From: Erigeron canadensis
Taxonomy: Eukaryota; Streptophyta; Magnoliopsida; Asterales; Asteraceae
Assembly (NCBI RefSeq): GCF_010389155.1
Contig: NC_057766.1
Coordinates: forward strand, 33,241,516 to 33,305,515
Reading direction: 5' to 3'
DNA length: 64,000 nucleotides
The notes under the pieces: generated by a model
Seen by the model: only the letters and a program-made list of their open reading frames with translations
Told to the model about the DNA's origin: nothing
The model's database searches: none
Program-made: the position numbers and the translations under genes
Shown: one piece after another, positions 1 to 10,733 of the stretch
How the letters are laid out: every line of letters begins with the position of its first letter
Position numbering within the stretch: position 1 is the first letter of the stretch

Positions 1-1439
1 TAACTTTGCTTGAAACTTTACTGCTATAGTACAACTTCATATCACACAGGACAATTTTCCCTTTTAAAATAACATCACAATACTAACTTTAACCCAAAAC
101 AATATAATAATGTTATATATTTTTTTAGAGTTTGTGACTTTTATAGAACAAGACAAAAGCAAATACTTGTATTGAAAACAATCCTTATCATATCAGATTT
201 ATGGCTAGCATAGGTGACTACCAATCCCCACGATTAAATACTATGGATAAATACAACTACTTAATGTTTATAATATACTTCAGTTTTATGAAAATCAAGA
301 AAACACAAACGACAAATAGATTAACAATTCTTACTATGTGAGTGGCTAGGATTGCAAGAGACTAGAAAGTATTTGCAAACACTCCTTCCTTTCTTTGCTT
401 TTTCTAAGTGCACCAAAACCCAAGAGTATAATGACTTTTAGTTTTCTTTTTTTTTTCTTTCGACGGCAACTAGGGAAACTAAATTCTATATATTTTAGAA
501 TAGGGTTAATGATATATGGATCATGGTTTGGCTAGCTCCAAGCCTCCAATCACGGTAAAAATGAGTTTTATTACACTTAATAACCCTCTAAATTTATGAA
601 CCAAGAAAAATCACCCCTGAGTAATATGATTTAAGACATTTAGCATTAATCGACACTTAAGGGAATACATACACCTTGACAAGCATTGGTAACAATTTAT
701 CGACACTTTAGTCACACTAAATGGGAAGACAAACCCGAACTTATCCACATAATTAACACACATTTTAAACTACTTTATTGACCACATATAACTCACATAA
801 AGCCCATAACTATTATTATGATAGTTAGCCACAAAAGGTATAACGCCCCTTAACGACTGGTCAACATCGACTAACGGTCAAAGTTAAATAAAAATAGGAT
901 AAAAGAGTTCGGGATGTTACAACTTCTCCCGTCACCAAGACAAAACTAGTTGTCTATGACAAAGCAACAGGTAGCCTAAAATTGCATTTCACCCTCTAAG
1001 ATAGTTCTATTTATAGCAGTATAGGAGGCAATTTCACCCCATTACTCATTGTGTCAATCCAAATTAAGCGGCATCTCTAACTGGTCAATTGGGAACAATA
1101 AAAATGTAGCAAACGGGAAACAAGTTGAAAGTCACCCAAAGCGTAAGTTTGACACATAACTCCTGTTGTATGATATAAGTTCTGTAGTCATATTAAACAC
1201 ATCAAAATTTAGACAGTCAAACCTAAAGCATTTCGGTATCTAATCAACTCACGCCGATACCAGAACCTACCACCTTGATCCGTGACCATTTGATCCACCA
1301 CACATGTAAGTCTGCACATTAAATACAGTAAACATAGGGAAAGCAGTTGGTACCACTAAAGCAGGGTTCGTTTCCCTGGACCAGTAACAAACCCATCGTT
1401 TTAAAAAAATTTCCATTCCTGCGAATTAACAAAGCACCT
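1..1439. other. Intergenic, no gene seen
   Basis: AT-rich sequence with no open frame of useful length on either strand and no clear terminal repeats. A homopyrimidine tract near 440-460 is the only local oddity. I see nothing further that I can name. Confidence 0.5.
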
Positions 1440-1740
1440 CTCCCAAGCTTATTGGATTTTTGTGCATGTATAGCATATTAACATGAGAACCATCCCCAAG
1501 ATTTTTCAAATTGGCCTTTTTCTTGTATGAATCATCATCAGTATCGTGACTTGCTTCCTTTTCATTTCTCGAACAGTTTTCTTGCTGGTTTGTCAATAAT
1601 GTAAACCGGTAAGGGTAAAGTCCGCAGCTCCTTGTGAATGATCTTTTTCTTCCTTCTGAAGTGCCTCATAAGCTTTAATAATGGACCAACTGGCAGCTCC
1701 AGATGATTTATATAAAGGATGGTTATTGAATCTTGGATAC
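1440..1740 (-). pseudogene. Unidentified coding-like fragment
   Basis: Read on the minus strand, two short open stretches look like coding sequence. One of about 48 codons upstream of a stop near 1597 is rich in Lys/Glu/Ser and contains a SWSIIKAYEALQKEEK segment. A second, near 1570-1440, contains KKKANLKNLGDG. They are in different frames, separated by a short gap that may be an intron or a frameshift. I do not recognise the family. Composition is less AT-rich than the surroundings, which is the main reason to list it. It could equally be a chance open stretch. Confidence 0.25.
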
Positions 1741-2199
1741 AAATGTCATATTAGAAAGAAAAAAAAAAAAAAACAGACAACACACGAATATTGTACCAGT
1801 TTCAAACTTAAAATAAAAAAAACTAGTCATACTTAATAATAACACCACATTATCCAAAATGAAAAAAACTTAAAAATAACACAATTAGTCAAACACCCAT
1901 TTGTTCTATTTTAGATTAATAAGTCATATGAAAGCAGGAGACATCCACAATGTACACTACCACACTTATTAGGTCATTAACTGTAAGCCCAAGTATGAAG
2001 AGCGTGCCACCGTTGAAAATCTTTATGACAAAAACCAGGAACGTTGCAGATCTTGAGAATCTTATCAGCAGACATCCCCTCAATCTTTTTAAAAATTACC
2101 TTAAGTGTGGCGTCCAAGAGGGTTTTGATCCTCAGATCAATAGCAGCCAGAAATGAAAATAGGAAAAAGCAATTATGAAGCAATGAGTTAAAGAGATAA
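1741..2199. other. Intergenic, no gene seen
   Basis: AT-rich with poly-A runs. Opposed short open frames at about 1950-2180 on both strands look fortuitous: they overlap each other and resemble no family I know. Confidence 0.45.
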
Positions 2200-2605
2200 A
2201 GTTGGGCCTCATATAAGACATCCAGTAGGAAATGGGATTAGTACATCAATTTGGTATGACTGGTGGCATCGTAGCGGGCCTTTATACAAATTTTTTAGTG
2301 ATTGTCAAAGGGTGATGGAAAATTGACCATCAGAATATCAGATTGTATAGCTCAATATCCATATTGGTGAAATTCCTATTGCTGCAAACTTGGACAGAAG
2401 TGATAGAGTAATCTGGAAACGAAATAATGGTAATGAAGGTGAGTGTGCTGTCAAGAGAGTTTGGGATGACTTCAAAGATGGTAATTCTGAAGTTCAGTGG
2501 AGCAAAATTGTATGGTTTTCCGGAGGAATACCAAGTCATATGTTTATCTTATGGATGGCTGTGCAAGAAAAACTACAGACACAAGCTTGGTTTTAAAAAG
2601 CATGC
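2200..2605 (+). mobile_element. LINE (non-LTR retrotransposon) 3' fragment, zf-RVT region
   Basis: Two segments in the same frame match the C-terminal part of plant LINE ORF2 proteins. The first, from 2225, has the VGNGISTSIWYDWW pattern that follows the reverse transcriptase. The second, 2390-2596, has the zf-RVT pattern, including WSKIVWFSGGIPSHMFILW. An in-frame stop at about 2324 separates them, and no reverse transcriptase or endonuclease domain is present. This is therefore an old truncated remnant. Its ends are not definable by eye. Confidence 0.7.
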
Positions 2606-3180
2606 CTCAGGCGCGCTAGGAACCCTTGGAGCTTTTTGGTATCCAAGTGAACTTTTTGTACACAACAACATTTTTTTTCCCAGGTTGTGATGATGTCTCC
2701 GCATTCAAGACCTTCATGTAATTGTTGTTTAATTTGCTCTTCCCCATCCAATTATTATTATAATCAAAATCGATCTCCCAAAAGTTTCTTCCTCTCTACT
2801 TAACAATGTTTACCCACTCAACCCATAACGTTTCCTTTCTGTTTGCAATATTCCAAATATGCTTTGTTAATAAAGCCTCATTACAAACTTTTCAATCCCA
2901 ATCCTCCTTGACTTTTGGTCCTAGAAACATTTTTTTGCTACCTACAAACAATGATGAATAGATGTATAGATATACATATAATTGGGCACTAATATCCTAG
3001 TATTGTATCTATACATAGCACATACATATATATGTTAAATCTTGGAGTGAGTACTAGTCAGTAGTCATCCGAGAATTTCCATGTCTATTATATATATGAT
3101 GTTGGAAAAGTTTGACATACTAAACTTTTAATGATTTTTTATGTATTATTCCTCCTGAATATATATAAATAAGGGAAAAA
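2606..3180. other. Intergenic between LINE remnant and SKP1-like gene
   Basis: AT-rich sequence with TATA-like dinucleotide runs around 2960-3100. No gene seen. The last part is presumably the 3' flank of the minus-strand SKP1-like gene. Confidence 0.45.
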
Positions 3181-3540
3181 TTAGGATGTCATACGTACAC
3201 GCATAAGCTGAGCAAGGTGGTAGGGAGACTGATTTGATGCAAACTGGCGATCGAAATCATGCAACGTTTTTGCGACGAGTATAGGATCATCATCATCAAA
3301 ATTGTTGATGGTCTTCCGACGTGAAACACAGAAAGTATTAACCTTCTCCAAGATTACACTTGGTATCTCGGTATATACCTCGCCTGTAAATCCATCTGAT
3401 AGATAATCAAGGATAACATCAGATTCAAAGCAACATATGAAATCCATTTTTACAAGCTTATCGTCCACACAACGATATACAAACTGCACTTCTTCATCTT
3501 TTGCGTTCACGAATTTTATCGATTTCAGCTTTTCTGACAT
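3181..3540 (-). CDS. SKP1-like protein, short and divergent
   Basis: A 119-residue protein resembling the N-terminal two thirds of SKP1/ASK proteins, the adaptor linking cullin 1 to F-box proteins in SCF ubiquitin ligases. Residues 5-50 look like the BTB/POZ-type start (KSIKFVNAKDEEVQF, then a hydrophobic stretch around an Ile-Leu-Asp-Tyr-Leu). Residues 57-73 match the 'P-x-V-x-x-x-I-L-x-K-V' helix before the usual Tyr-Cys, here TFCVSRRK. Residues 80-112 match the FD-x-x-F-x-x-x-Q linker leading to 'LFDLILAA', here degraded to YHLAQLM. The C-terminal helices that bind the F-box are missing, since the family is about 155-170 residues. Plant ASK families have many divergent and dead copies. It may be expressed, but canonical SCF assembly is doubtful. 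Confidence 0.6.
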   Translation of the reverse strand: MSEKLKSIKFVNAKDEEVQFVYRCVDDKLVKMDFICCFESDVILDYLSDGFTGEVYTEIPSVILEKVNTFCVSRRKTINNFDDDDPILVAKTLHDFDRQFASNQSPYHLAQLMRVRMTS

Positions 3541-5874
3541 GATGCTCCAAGAAACTGATCGATTTATAACTGGAAGAAAATAAACAACACTAACCCTAAT
3601 TAATTAATTTTGGGATCTATTCGATTCAGCTACAACTTATAAAACGAGAGATAGAGTGAGATCGGCATTTTTTAAACTAGTCCTTACTAAATACTCTAAT
3701 TAACATTTACACTCCCCTCACCAATTCTATTTTTGCTTTTACTCACCATTACACATTTACACCTTTAAATTTAGGGTCCCTATGTTTTTTCAAGTATTAT
3801 TATGTGGCTGAATAAGTCATTGAATTCATTAAAAAAAAAAGTGCTTGTATGAATTATGTCAAAATCCACTTTATATTAACTTAATAGATTAAGTATTTTT
3901 TATTATATCTATTAATTCATAAACAGACAGAAACTTAGATTCTATTATACATATATAGAGCTCTCATAGGCTCGTTTTTGCTTGGACAATGTGTCAACAC
4001 CGCTAGATGTGCCCCGTGGTGAATTCATGGTCAGTCGATTCATGGTTAGGAAAAAGCCTATTCATCTCAAAGCATAGATGCATAAACTTATGACTTATGC
4101 GTAGGAGTGATCAAAACACAAGCTGGTCTCATAAAACCAAAATACGAGCCAAAAAGAACATGAGCGCGATAAATCCTATCAAACTCCGGTCCCGTTCATG
4201 GGTCTTGATTTCCTAAAAACCGGTTCTGGAGCCGGGCTTAACCTGCTTGATAACCAAAAACCATAACCTGATATGCATACATAATCTGATTTAGTGTGAT
4301 TCTCCTGTAATAATATGGTAACATTCCTTTTCAAAGAGTGGTTATGTTCTTCTCAAGAACAATTTACAAGTTATGCTACCAAGTTTCACTCTCTCTGATG
4401 ATTTAGGAAATCATGGACACTAGCTTACTTCAGGTATACTATCTAACGTTTTTTTTTTTCCACAAAAGAGGGTGTACCTCATTAATTCTAGTAATCACAT
4501 ACTTTTATACACACAAAAAACAACTTTCTCTGTGATGACATGCCCATCATTTACAAATCCAAATTCCCACTTAAAACTATACATCAAACCAATCCATATA
4601 AACTGCTAAATATTCTAGACAACTAATGCTAAGTAACCCCCTGATACATAATCAAAAACTCTTTTGTGCAACAATGCGCAACACAAAAGCCACTTGCAAT
4701 GTCAAATCACCAATTCCTGAACACCAAGCATTGCCTTTGCTTTTCGAATACCTGCACAGCCTTTATCTGCCCAATAACCTCCTTTCAAAATCGCATTCAA
4801 TTGTCATACACAAACTGCACATCTACCTGCACGAAATAAATCAACAAAAGCTAGCTTAATTCCCACTTAGTCTTCAGCTCTTCATAAGTACTGCAACTAT
4901 CTAACACACTTTTGCTTTGAACTAATTTTTGAAATCAATTTTATCGAGAATTAAGACTCAAGTACCTTTCCAACAAAATATTACTCATCTTCTGTGCTCT
5001 TGCAGAGTTACGGTTGGTTTATTTTGATGTTTTAAAAATAGTGTATCTTATGCGCACAAGCTGTCTTGCCTGCGTGTTTTAATGAAAACACTCGCAACAA
5101 CCCAAAACCAATTTCTAATAGTTCCATTAGTTAACTCAGCATAACATACACAGATACACTAGGTTATGTCCCGTGTTAACAACGGGTTCTATAAGATGAT
5201 TACATGAAAATGAATATTTTAAATAAACAACTAATATCAAGGTCAACAAGTATCATATTGTGATACATTCATATATGTAACATATATCTGATCTTATATA
5301 TGAATTTATGATAGCATGTAAAAAGTAAATGATACTTACTATTCAAAAAGCAAAAAAAAAAAATTTTTTTTAAATGTAAAAAGTAAATATTGTATTGAAT
5401 CTTATTTTGTCAGCAAACAAAAGGAAAAAATAAAAAATAGTATGACATTTGAAATCTTACAAATATGTAAAAGGTTAGTTAAGAATTAAGATAATTAGAT
5501 ATTACAGTCAAGGGTATGGTAATTAGATAAAATTGAATAAGAAAGAAGAGTTACCATGTTTTTGGTACTTTCATGATTTTTGAAGTTAGGTGGAGTTATA
5601 CTTGTTGTAACCAGAGTTTACATGTAATCAAAATACAACCCCAACGCCTATCAAGCACTAATGTCCTACAGTAAACAAGGAAGCTACTTGATTAGTTAAT
5701 ATCATTTTTATTTTTTTTTGAAGGCACTAATATCCTACGGCACTAATATCCTACAGTACTATAACAACTTCAGAACCACCATACCCACAAGCCCAAACCC
5801 ATAAAGTTAAAAACATAACAAAATAGTTTAAAGCTTAAACTCAGTTTCAAGCTATTCATTGAACAAACCACCAT
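3541..5874. other. Intergenic, no convincing gene
   Basis: AT-rich. A 77-codon open frame at 4626-4859 (plus) has no recognisable features and I do not call it. A segment at about 4120-4270 is rich in CCGG-type Pro/Gly-like repeats (GGTTCTGGAGCCGGG), typical of degenerate non-autonomous transposons. A short duplication of ACTAATATCCTAC occurs near 5725 and 5741. Confidence 0.45.
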
Positions 5875-7291
5875 TCATCCGGTTGGATCCTTCTTATCCA
5901 CACTCCTAATCACGCCCACAGCAACAGTCTGCCTCAAGTCTCTCACAGCAAACCGACCCAATGGAGGATACTCAGAGAAAGTCTCAACCACCATCGGCTT
6001 TGTTGGAATCATCTTCACCATTCCAGCTTCACCATTTTTCAAAAACTCTGGCTCTGCCTCCAGCTCTTTACAAGACATGGACCTCCGATCAATCTTGCTC
6101 AATAGCTCAGCAAACTTAACAGTAATATGGGAAGCATGGCAATCAAGCACCGGTGCATATCCCTTTCTAATCTGACCCGGGTGGTTCATGATGATGACGT
6201 GAGAAGTAAAACTAGCAGCCTCCTTTGCAGGGTCATCCTTAGAGTTTGAAGCAACGTGCCCCCGTTTAAGATCCTTCACAACAACATTTTTAACATTGAA
6301 ACCAACATTGTCTCCTGGCAATGCCTCAAGCAGTGCTTCCTTGTGCATCTGAATAGAGTCGACTTCAGTTGTCAAGCCACTTGGGCCAAAAGTGACCATC
6401 ATCCCTTGCTTCATCACACCAGTTTCAACACGCCCAACAGGCACGGTACCAATACCACCAATGTGGTAAACATCATGAATTGGAAGGCGGAGAGGCTTGT
6501 CGCATGGTCTTTTTGGCTCATTGATCCGGTCAAGGGCTTCAAGTAGAGTTGGCCCCTCGTACCAGTTTAGTTGAGGTGACCTCTTAGTCATGTTCTCGCC
6601 CTCAAGACCAGAAATTGGGACAAATGGGACTTTTGTAGGGTTGTATCCGTATTTCACCAAGTAGAAAGCCAAATCTTTGACAATTTCATCATACCGAAAT
6701 TTAGAGTATTTTTCAGGTGTAGTGGCATCCATCTGCAAAACAACATATAACAAAGCTAGTTAACATTCAAGATATAACCTACAACTATCTTCAATTGCAT
6801 GAAGGGAATTTTTTTCTTATAAAAAAAGGTACCTTGTTGCAGCAGCAGATCATTTGCTTGACACCAAGTGTGAATGCAAGCAAAATATGTTCACGAGTCT
6901 GCCCAGTGGTAATTCCTATTTCAAAATTAGGAATGGTTGAGTCAACGATCAGAAGGGCACAGTCAGCCTGGGAGGTTCCAGTGATCATGTTCTTCAGATA
7001 GTCACGATGCCCAGGAGTGTCAACGACAGTGCAGTAATAGTTAGTGGTCTCAAATTTACAGATTGAATTGTCAATAGTTTTATTTTTTTCACGCTCTGCC
7101 TTGAGCTTGTCCAACACCCAAGCATATTTGGATGATACTTTGTCCATCTCAGCAGCCTCTTTCTCAAGCCCATCAATCACGCTCTTGTCAATTCCACCTA
7201 GCTTGTACATCAAGTGGCCTGTGGTGGTTGACTTCCCAGAATCGACATCTCCAATGACCACAATGTTGACACGAGCCTTTTCTTTACCCAT
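5875..7291 (-). CDS. Translation elongation factor eEF1A-like, divergent, C-terminus truncated
   Basis: eEF1A delivers aminoacyl-tRNA to the ribosome in a GTP-dependent way. Coding exon 1 is 7291-6833 and exon 2 is 6732-5875, joined across a 100-bp GT-AG intron (6832-6733) in phase 0 inside the NK|MD motif. The spliced protein is about 438 residues against the usual 447-449. Seen: P-loop GDVDSGKST (residues 14-22; family normally GHVDSGKST), DTPGHRD G3 motif, NKMD G4 motif, and beta-barrel domains II and III that align well. Odd points: the GISKDGQTREH loop is altered and one residue shorter, there is a small insertion in the IDRRSGKELE region (RSMSCKELE), and a TGA directly after KKDPTG removes the Lys-rich tail. 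The retained intron and promoter motifs show it is not a processed copy. It may be an expressed diverged paralogue or a gene starting to decay. Confidence 0.85.
6733..6832 (-). other. Intron of the eEF1A-like gene
   Basis: On the minus strand the donor is AAG|GTACC at 6833/6832 and the acceptor TTTTGCAG|ATG at 6733/6732. The intron is AT-rich, and removing it restores the expected NKMDATTP reading without loss of frame. Confidence 0.85.
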
Positions 7292-7309
7292 GATAAATAA
7301 GCTGGCTGG

Positions 7310-7859
7310 CTGACATTATGATCATAATTCAATGTCAGATAAACGTAGTTAAACAGTATGTATTAATACAAGAAAAACTTAACACTCATACATGATAACA
7401 AAATAAAGCAATGCATAAAAGTACTAAAAAAACCATCATAAGCAAGAATTAGGTTCAAACAAAAAAGTAAACTTTATAGTTTATATCCACACTAGAACAA
7501 AGTCAATTCGAAATAATAATTCCGTAACTAAATGAATCCAATAAACAAACAGATGCAGTAATTACATATAATGGCTTCCAGTTTTTAGATATACAAAACT
7601 AAAATTCAAATCCATAACATCTGGTAATCCTATAGTAAATATACAAAACATGATAGTTAAAATTCCAATAGACAATAAAACAAAAAAATCGTAAACGACT
7701 TTTCGGTTATCTGTTTTTAACTTCGGTTTCCATCCAGCAATTACATACAATGGCTTCCAGCTTTTAGATACGGAAACATACAAAATTAAAAATTAGAAAT
7801 TGTTTATTGATATAAAAAATAAAAATAAAAAGGAAGGAGAAATTATCAACGAAAACTAC
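7310..7859 (-). other. Probable 5'-UTR intron of the eEF1A-like gene
   Basis: Plant eEF1A genes typically carry a long intron in the 5' leader. On the minus strand a good donor (TTAAG|GTAGTTTTC, intron from 7859) and an acceptor (ATGTCAG, ending 7310) lie just upstream of the ATG. They leave a T-rich 550-bp intron and a short leader exon of roughly 7860-7945. Open frames inside it (for example 7562-7783) look spurious. The placement is inferred from family knowledge. Confidence 0.5.
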
Positions 7860-7959
7860 CTTAAAATCGTTTGTTATAAATTAGGTTGAGGGAACCAGCC
7901 GGCCACCGTACACAGATGAAAGTGGGGGAAAGACGACTGAATATTTTGACTGCAGTTAA

Positions 7960-8001
7960 AAACCCTAAAAATTCACCTCCTCTTTCTTTGATCATGCCCC
8001 T
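7960..8001 (-). promoter_or_regulatory. tef-box and telo-box of an eEF1A-type promoter
   Basis: On the minus strand AGGGGCA at 8001-7995 begins a 16-mer close to the plant tef-box described for eEF1A promoters; its last bases (AAAG) depart from the consensus GTAA. About 28 bp downstream, 7967-7960 reads TAGGGTTT, the complement of the telo-box AAACCCTA. This order, tef-box then telo-box just upstream of the leader, is the arrangement described for plant eEF1A and ribosomal-protein promoters. It suggests the divergent gene was duplicated with its promoter. Confidence 0.6.
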
Positions 8002-8149
8002 AAATTCGATTTTCTAAATTTGGACTCGTTTTTTTTTTTTTTTCGTACTCGTATCGTGAATCATGAGAAACATAAAATCAAAATTTATATATCAAAAAAT
8101 ATAACTTAAACATACCTTTATTAATGATCTTATGATATTTACAGTATTA

Positions 8150-9125
8150 ACCAGTTATAGTACCTGTGCGTTGTCGCGGGATACGCTTTCTACACGAAAA
8201 AAGTAAAATTCGTAACCATGTGAAAGTTCTTTAATGAAAACATGAGAACCCAAAAATTCAGTGGTAAGAAAATAAAAACGAAAACTTTGATGTAGGACAA
8301 ATGTAAAAACGTTATGTATATAAAAAGACGAATAAAAATAGTCAAAACCAAATGTTTAAAAGTAAAATCGTAACCAGGTGAAAGTTATTTGATGATAACA
8401 TGAGAACCCAAAAATTTAGTGTCAAGAAAATAAAACCGAAAACTTTAATGTGGGGCAAAAGTTACAAGATTGAAAACTTGTACATTCCACGCATAACGTA
8501 CTTGTACATTCATATAGTTTTTAAGTATATTATATATGAGAATCCAAACATTTAGTGTCAAGAAAATAAAAATGAAACTTTGATGTGGGGCAAATTTAAA
8601 AACGTTATATATAAAAAAAAAATTGGATGAAAATAGTCAAACCAAATGTTTACAAAGTAAAATCGTAACCATGCGAAAGTTATTTGGTGAAAACATGAGA
8701 ACCCAAAAAATCAGTGTCAATAAAATAAAAACGAAAACTTTGATGTGGGAAAACTTTAAAACGTTGTGTGAAAGTTGTTTGATGAGAACCTAAAATTTTA
8801 GTGTCACAAAAATGAAAACGAGAATTTTGATGTGGGATAAAAGTTAAAAAAATAGAAATTTTAAAAGTCAAAACGAAATTTGGGGAAAGTTGTTTGATGA
8901 ATATATAAATACCTAAAAGTTTAGTGTCACGAAAATGAAAGCGGAAACTTTGATGTGGGATAAAAGTTTTAAAAAATAGAAATTTTAAGGGTTAAAACGA
9001 AATTTGGTTAAATTTTAGGGGGTTAAAACGAAATTTAGTTAAAAATTAGTATGTGTTTTAAGTACTTGTACATTTCACGCATAAAATACTTGTACATTTA
9101 CATAGGTTTTTAGTATATATATAAT
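8150..9125 (-). mobile_element. Degenerate tandem-repeat element with Helitron-like 3' end, copy 1
   Basis: About five diverged units, each carrying a 'GAAAGTTGTTTGATG ... AAACTTTGATGTGGG' core (cores near 8222, 8381, 8676, 8771, 8886), follow a GC-rich segment at 8163-8180. Read on the minus strand that segment can fold as a 6-bp stem with a 6-nt loop and is followed after about 8 nt by CTGGT at 8154-8150, then a T. That fits the Helitron 3' rule (hairpin, then CTRRT, then host T). The other side ends in 'CTTGTACATTTACATAGG'-type sequence near 9105. A second copy lies at 33857-35075 in the same orientation. No Rep/helicase is encoded. Confidence 0.45.
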
Positions 9126-9205
9126 TTCTTTTAATAATTTTATATTATCATATATATTTTTTAAATACAGATTAAACATTCATTAATAATTAATTCACTG
9201 TACTT

Positions 9206-9505
9206 CCCATCATAGCTCAGTGGTTGAGCATCAGTTTTATATGCTGGAGGTCTCGAGTTCGAGACATGGGAAAGACATCCGAAAAGGAATTTCACATAAA
9301 AGTCCAGGTTTATATCCTGCAGGGGGCAGGGTTTTATCCCAATTAAATGTCGTGCCACATTCAGACGGTTTAGTTGGAAGTTTCTCTTCCTACTAAGTAT
9401 TGAGGGAGAGGGGCTCTCTAACACGGATCCGGTTAAGACAACGTAAGCTAGATCCCTGTTGCGAGCAAATGATCCACACCTGTCAAAAAATTATTTTTTT
9501 TTTAT
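9206..9505 (+). mobile_element. tRNA-derived SINE
   Basis: The head carries RNA polymerase III promoter boxes: box A-like TAGCTCAGTGGTTGAGC at about 9213-9229 and box B-like GGTCTCGAGTTCGAGAC near 9249-9265. These are followed by a non-tRNA body of about 200 bp and a T-rich tail near 9485-9500. The tRNA fold is not complete, so this is not a working tRNA gene. The exact ends and the target duplication are not certain. The 87-codon minus-strand frame over it is fortuitous. Confidence 0.7.
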
Positions 9506-9991
9506 CGAGCTGTTACCGTATCAAACCGATACATACCGTATTGGACTTTATCGTATTGTATTGAACCGAGTCAAAATCAGGTTTAAGAAACTAAACGAGC
9601 CATTACTTTTTCTTTGAGTTTTAATGTGACACGTAAGAAATTTATTGTGTATCGTACGTTACTAATAGTTATGTTAGGGGGTGTTTGGTTTAGTTTATTT
9701 ATCTATAATCTATAATGTCTATATATATCTTCAATAATCTATAATAATCTATAATATCTATAATTTACAAAATAAAGCAACTACTCTTTTTTAAAATCTC
9801 AATTAAGAAATTGAATACTTAAATATCCATCTCCGTTATTCACGCTACCTTCTTTAAAATAAATTATTTTTTCGCCCCACCGTCACTACCACCATTACCG
9901 CCGCAAGGGACCAGTTACACTAACTAAGAAGGATTTAATGTGAGTCGACTCGAGTTTGTGAATTGCTGACTATTTATATTATATATATATA
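9506..9991. other. Intergenic with MITE-like debris
   Basis: A GGGGGTGTTTGGTTT motif near 9676 resembles the outer end of common plant MITEs and is followed by ATCTATAAT-type repeats to about 9770. The opposite end is not evident. At 9865-9900 a CCGTCACTACCACCATTACCGCC segment belongs, in reverse, to the GGT/GGC-rich sequence seen beside the Helitron-like ends at 39.1 and 40.9 kb. Confidence 0.35.
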
Positions 9992-10109
9992 TATGGTTTA
10001 TCCAATGCTTTGCTCATAATTAGAAATGGTATTTATCAATAATACGCATATATGGTTTATCCAATGCTTTGCTCATAATTAGAAATGGTATTTATCAATA
10101 ATACGCATG
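9992..10109. repeat. Perfect 59-bp tandem duplication
   Basis: The unit starting TATGGTTTATCCAATGC at 9992 is repeated at 10051 with no mismatch visible over 59 bp, so the duplication is recent. It abuts an AT dinucleotide run at about 9978-9993. Confidence 0.9.
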
Positions 10110-10178
10110 TACACTATGCATATCTCTGCCCTAGAGAATTTGTAATGGTTCACAATTTCACATCACCATACGTATAAT

Positions 10179-10724
10179 TAAGGATGTGCATGGTCCAGAT
10201 TTGACGGTTTTAACTAAGAATTTCGTCCAAACCAATAATAACGGTTTAATGTTTTTTCAAACCAAACCGTCCAAATTAGTGTCTTAAACCAAACCAACCA
10301 AAACCAATTAAACCGGTTTGGTTTGGCCGGTTTATCTTTTATAAATATATAAATAAAATCATGTGCTTATAGCTAACTAACATACTAAGATATAGTGAAA
10401 TTATATTTTCTTCATGTCACAACTATTAAGTATTTGATATGTATACTTGTAAGATATAAAACAATATCATGATATAATTAATACGATGACATATTTACTT
10501 GAGTAGAAATATAAAGTTATGTTTATAACTACATATTTTTAATCCAATTGTCCGGTTTGGTTTAAATGGTTGGTTCAATCTTTAAGACCGCAAACCAAAC
10601 CGTAAGAACGGTTTATTGGGAGAAAAAACCGTCGGTTTAAATTTTTGATGTCAAACCAACCAAACCGTACAATTGGTTTGATCTAACTCGTTTTATTGGT
10701 TTCGACCAAACCATACACATCCCT
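10179..10724. mobile_element. Fold-back TIR element with 9-bp TSD (Mutator-like MITE)
   Basis: The left end TAAGGATGTGCATGGT and right end ACCATACACATCCCT are inverted. The element is flanked by the direct repeat ACGTATAAT at 10170-10178 and 10725-10733. The arms are rich in AAACCAAACCG / CGGTTTGGTTT repeats, so the whole element can fold on itself. A 9-bp TSD fits the Mutator superfamily. It encodes nothing. The 546-bp boundaries are well supported. Confidence 0.75.
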
Positions 10725-10733
10725 ACGTATAAT

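Noticed and set aside
4626..4859. 77-codon open frame as a small protein gene
   Set aside because: No signal peptide, domain or conserved pattern visible. The reverse strand looks equally plausible or implausible.
7562..7783. 73-codon minus-strand frame upstream of the eEF1A-like gene
   Set aside because: It falls inside the probable leader intron and contains a short imperfect duplication (CAATGGCTTCCAG-type) rather than a coding pattern.
9206..9270. Possible functional tRNA gene (box A and box B present)
   Set aside because: The acceptor and anticodon stems do not form, and the tRNA-like head runs into a non-tRNA body and T-rich tail, as in SINEs. The same reasoning applies at 30366 and 40105-40162.
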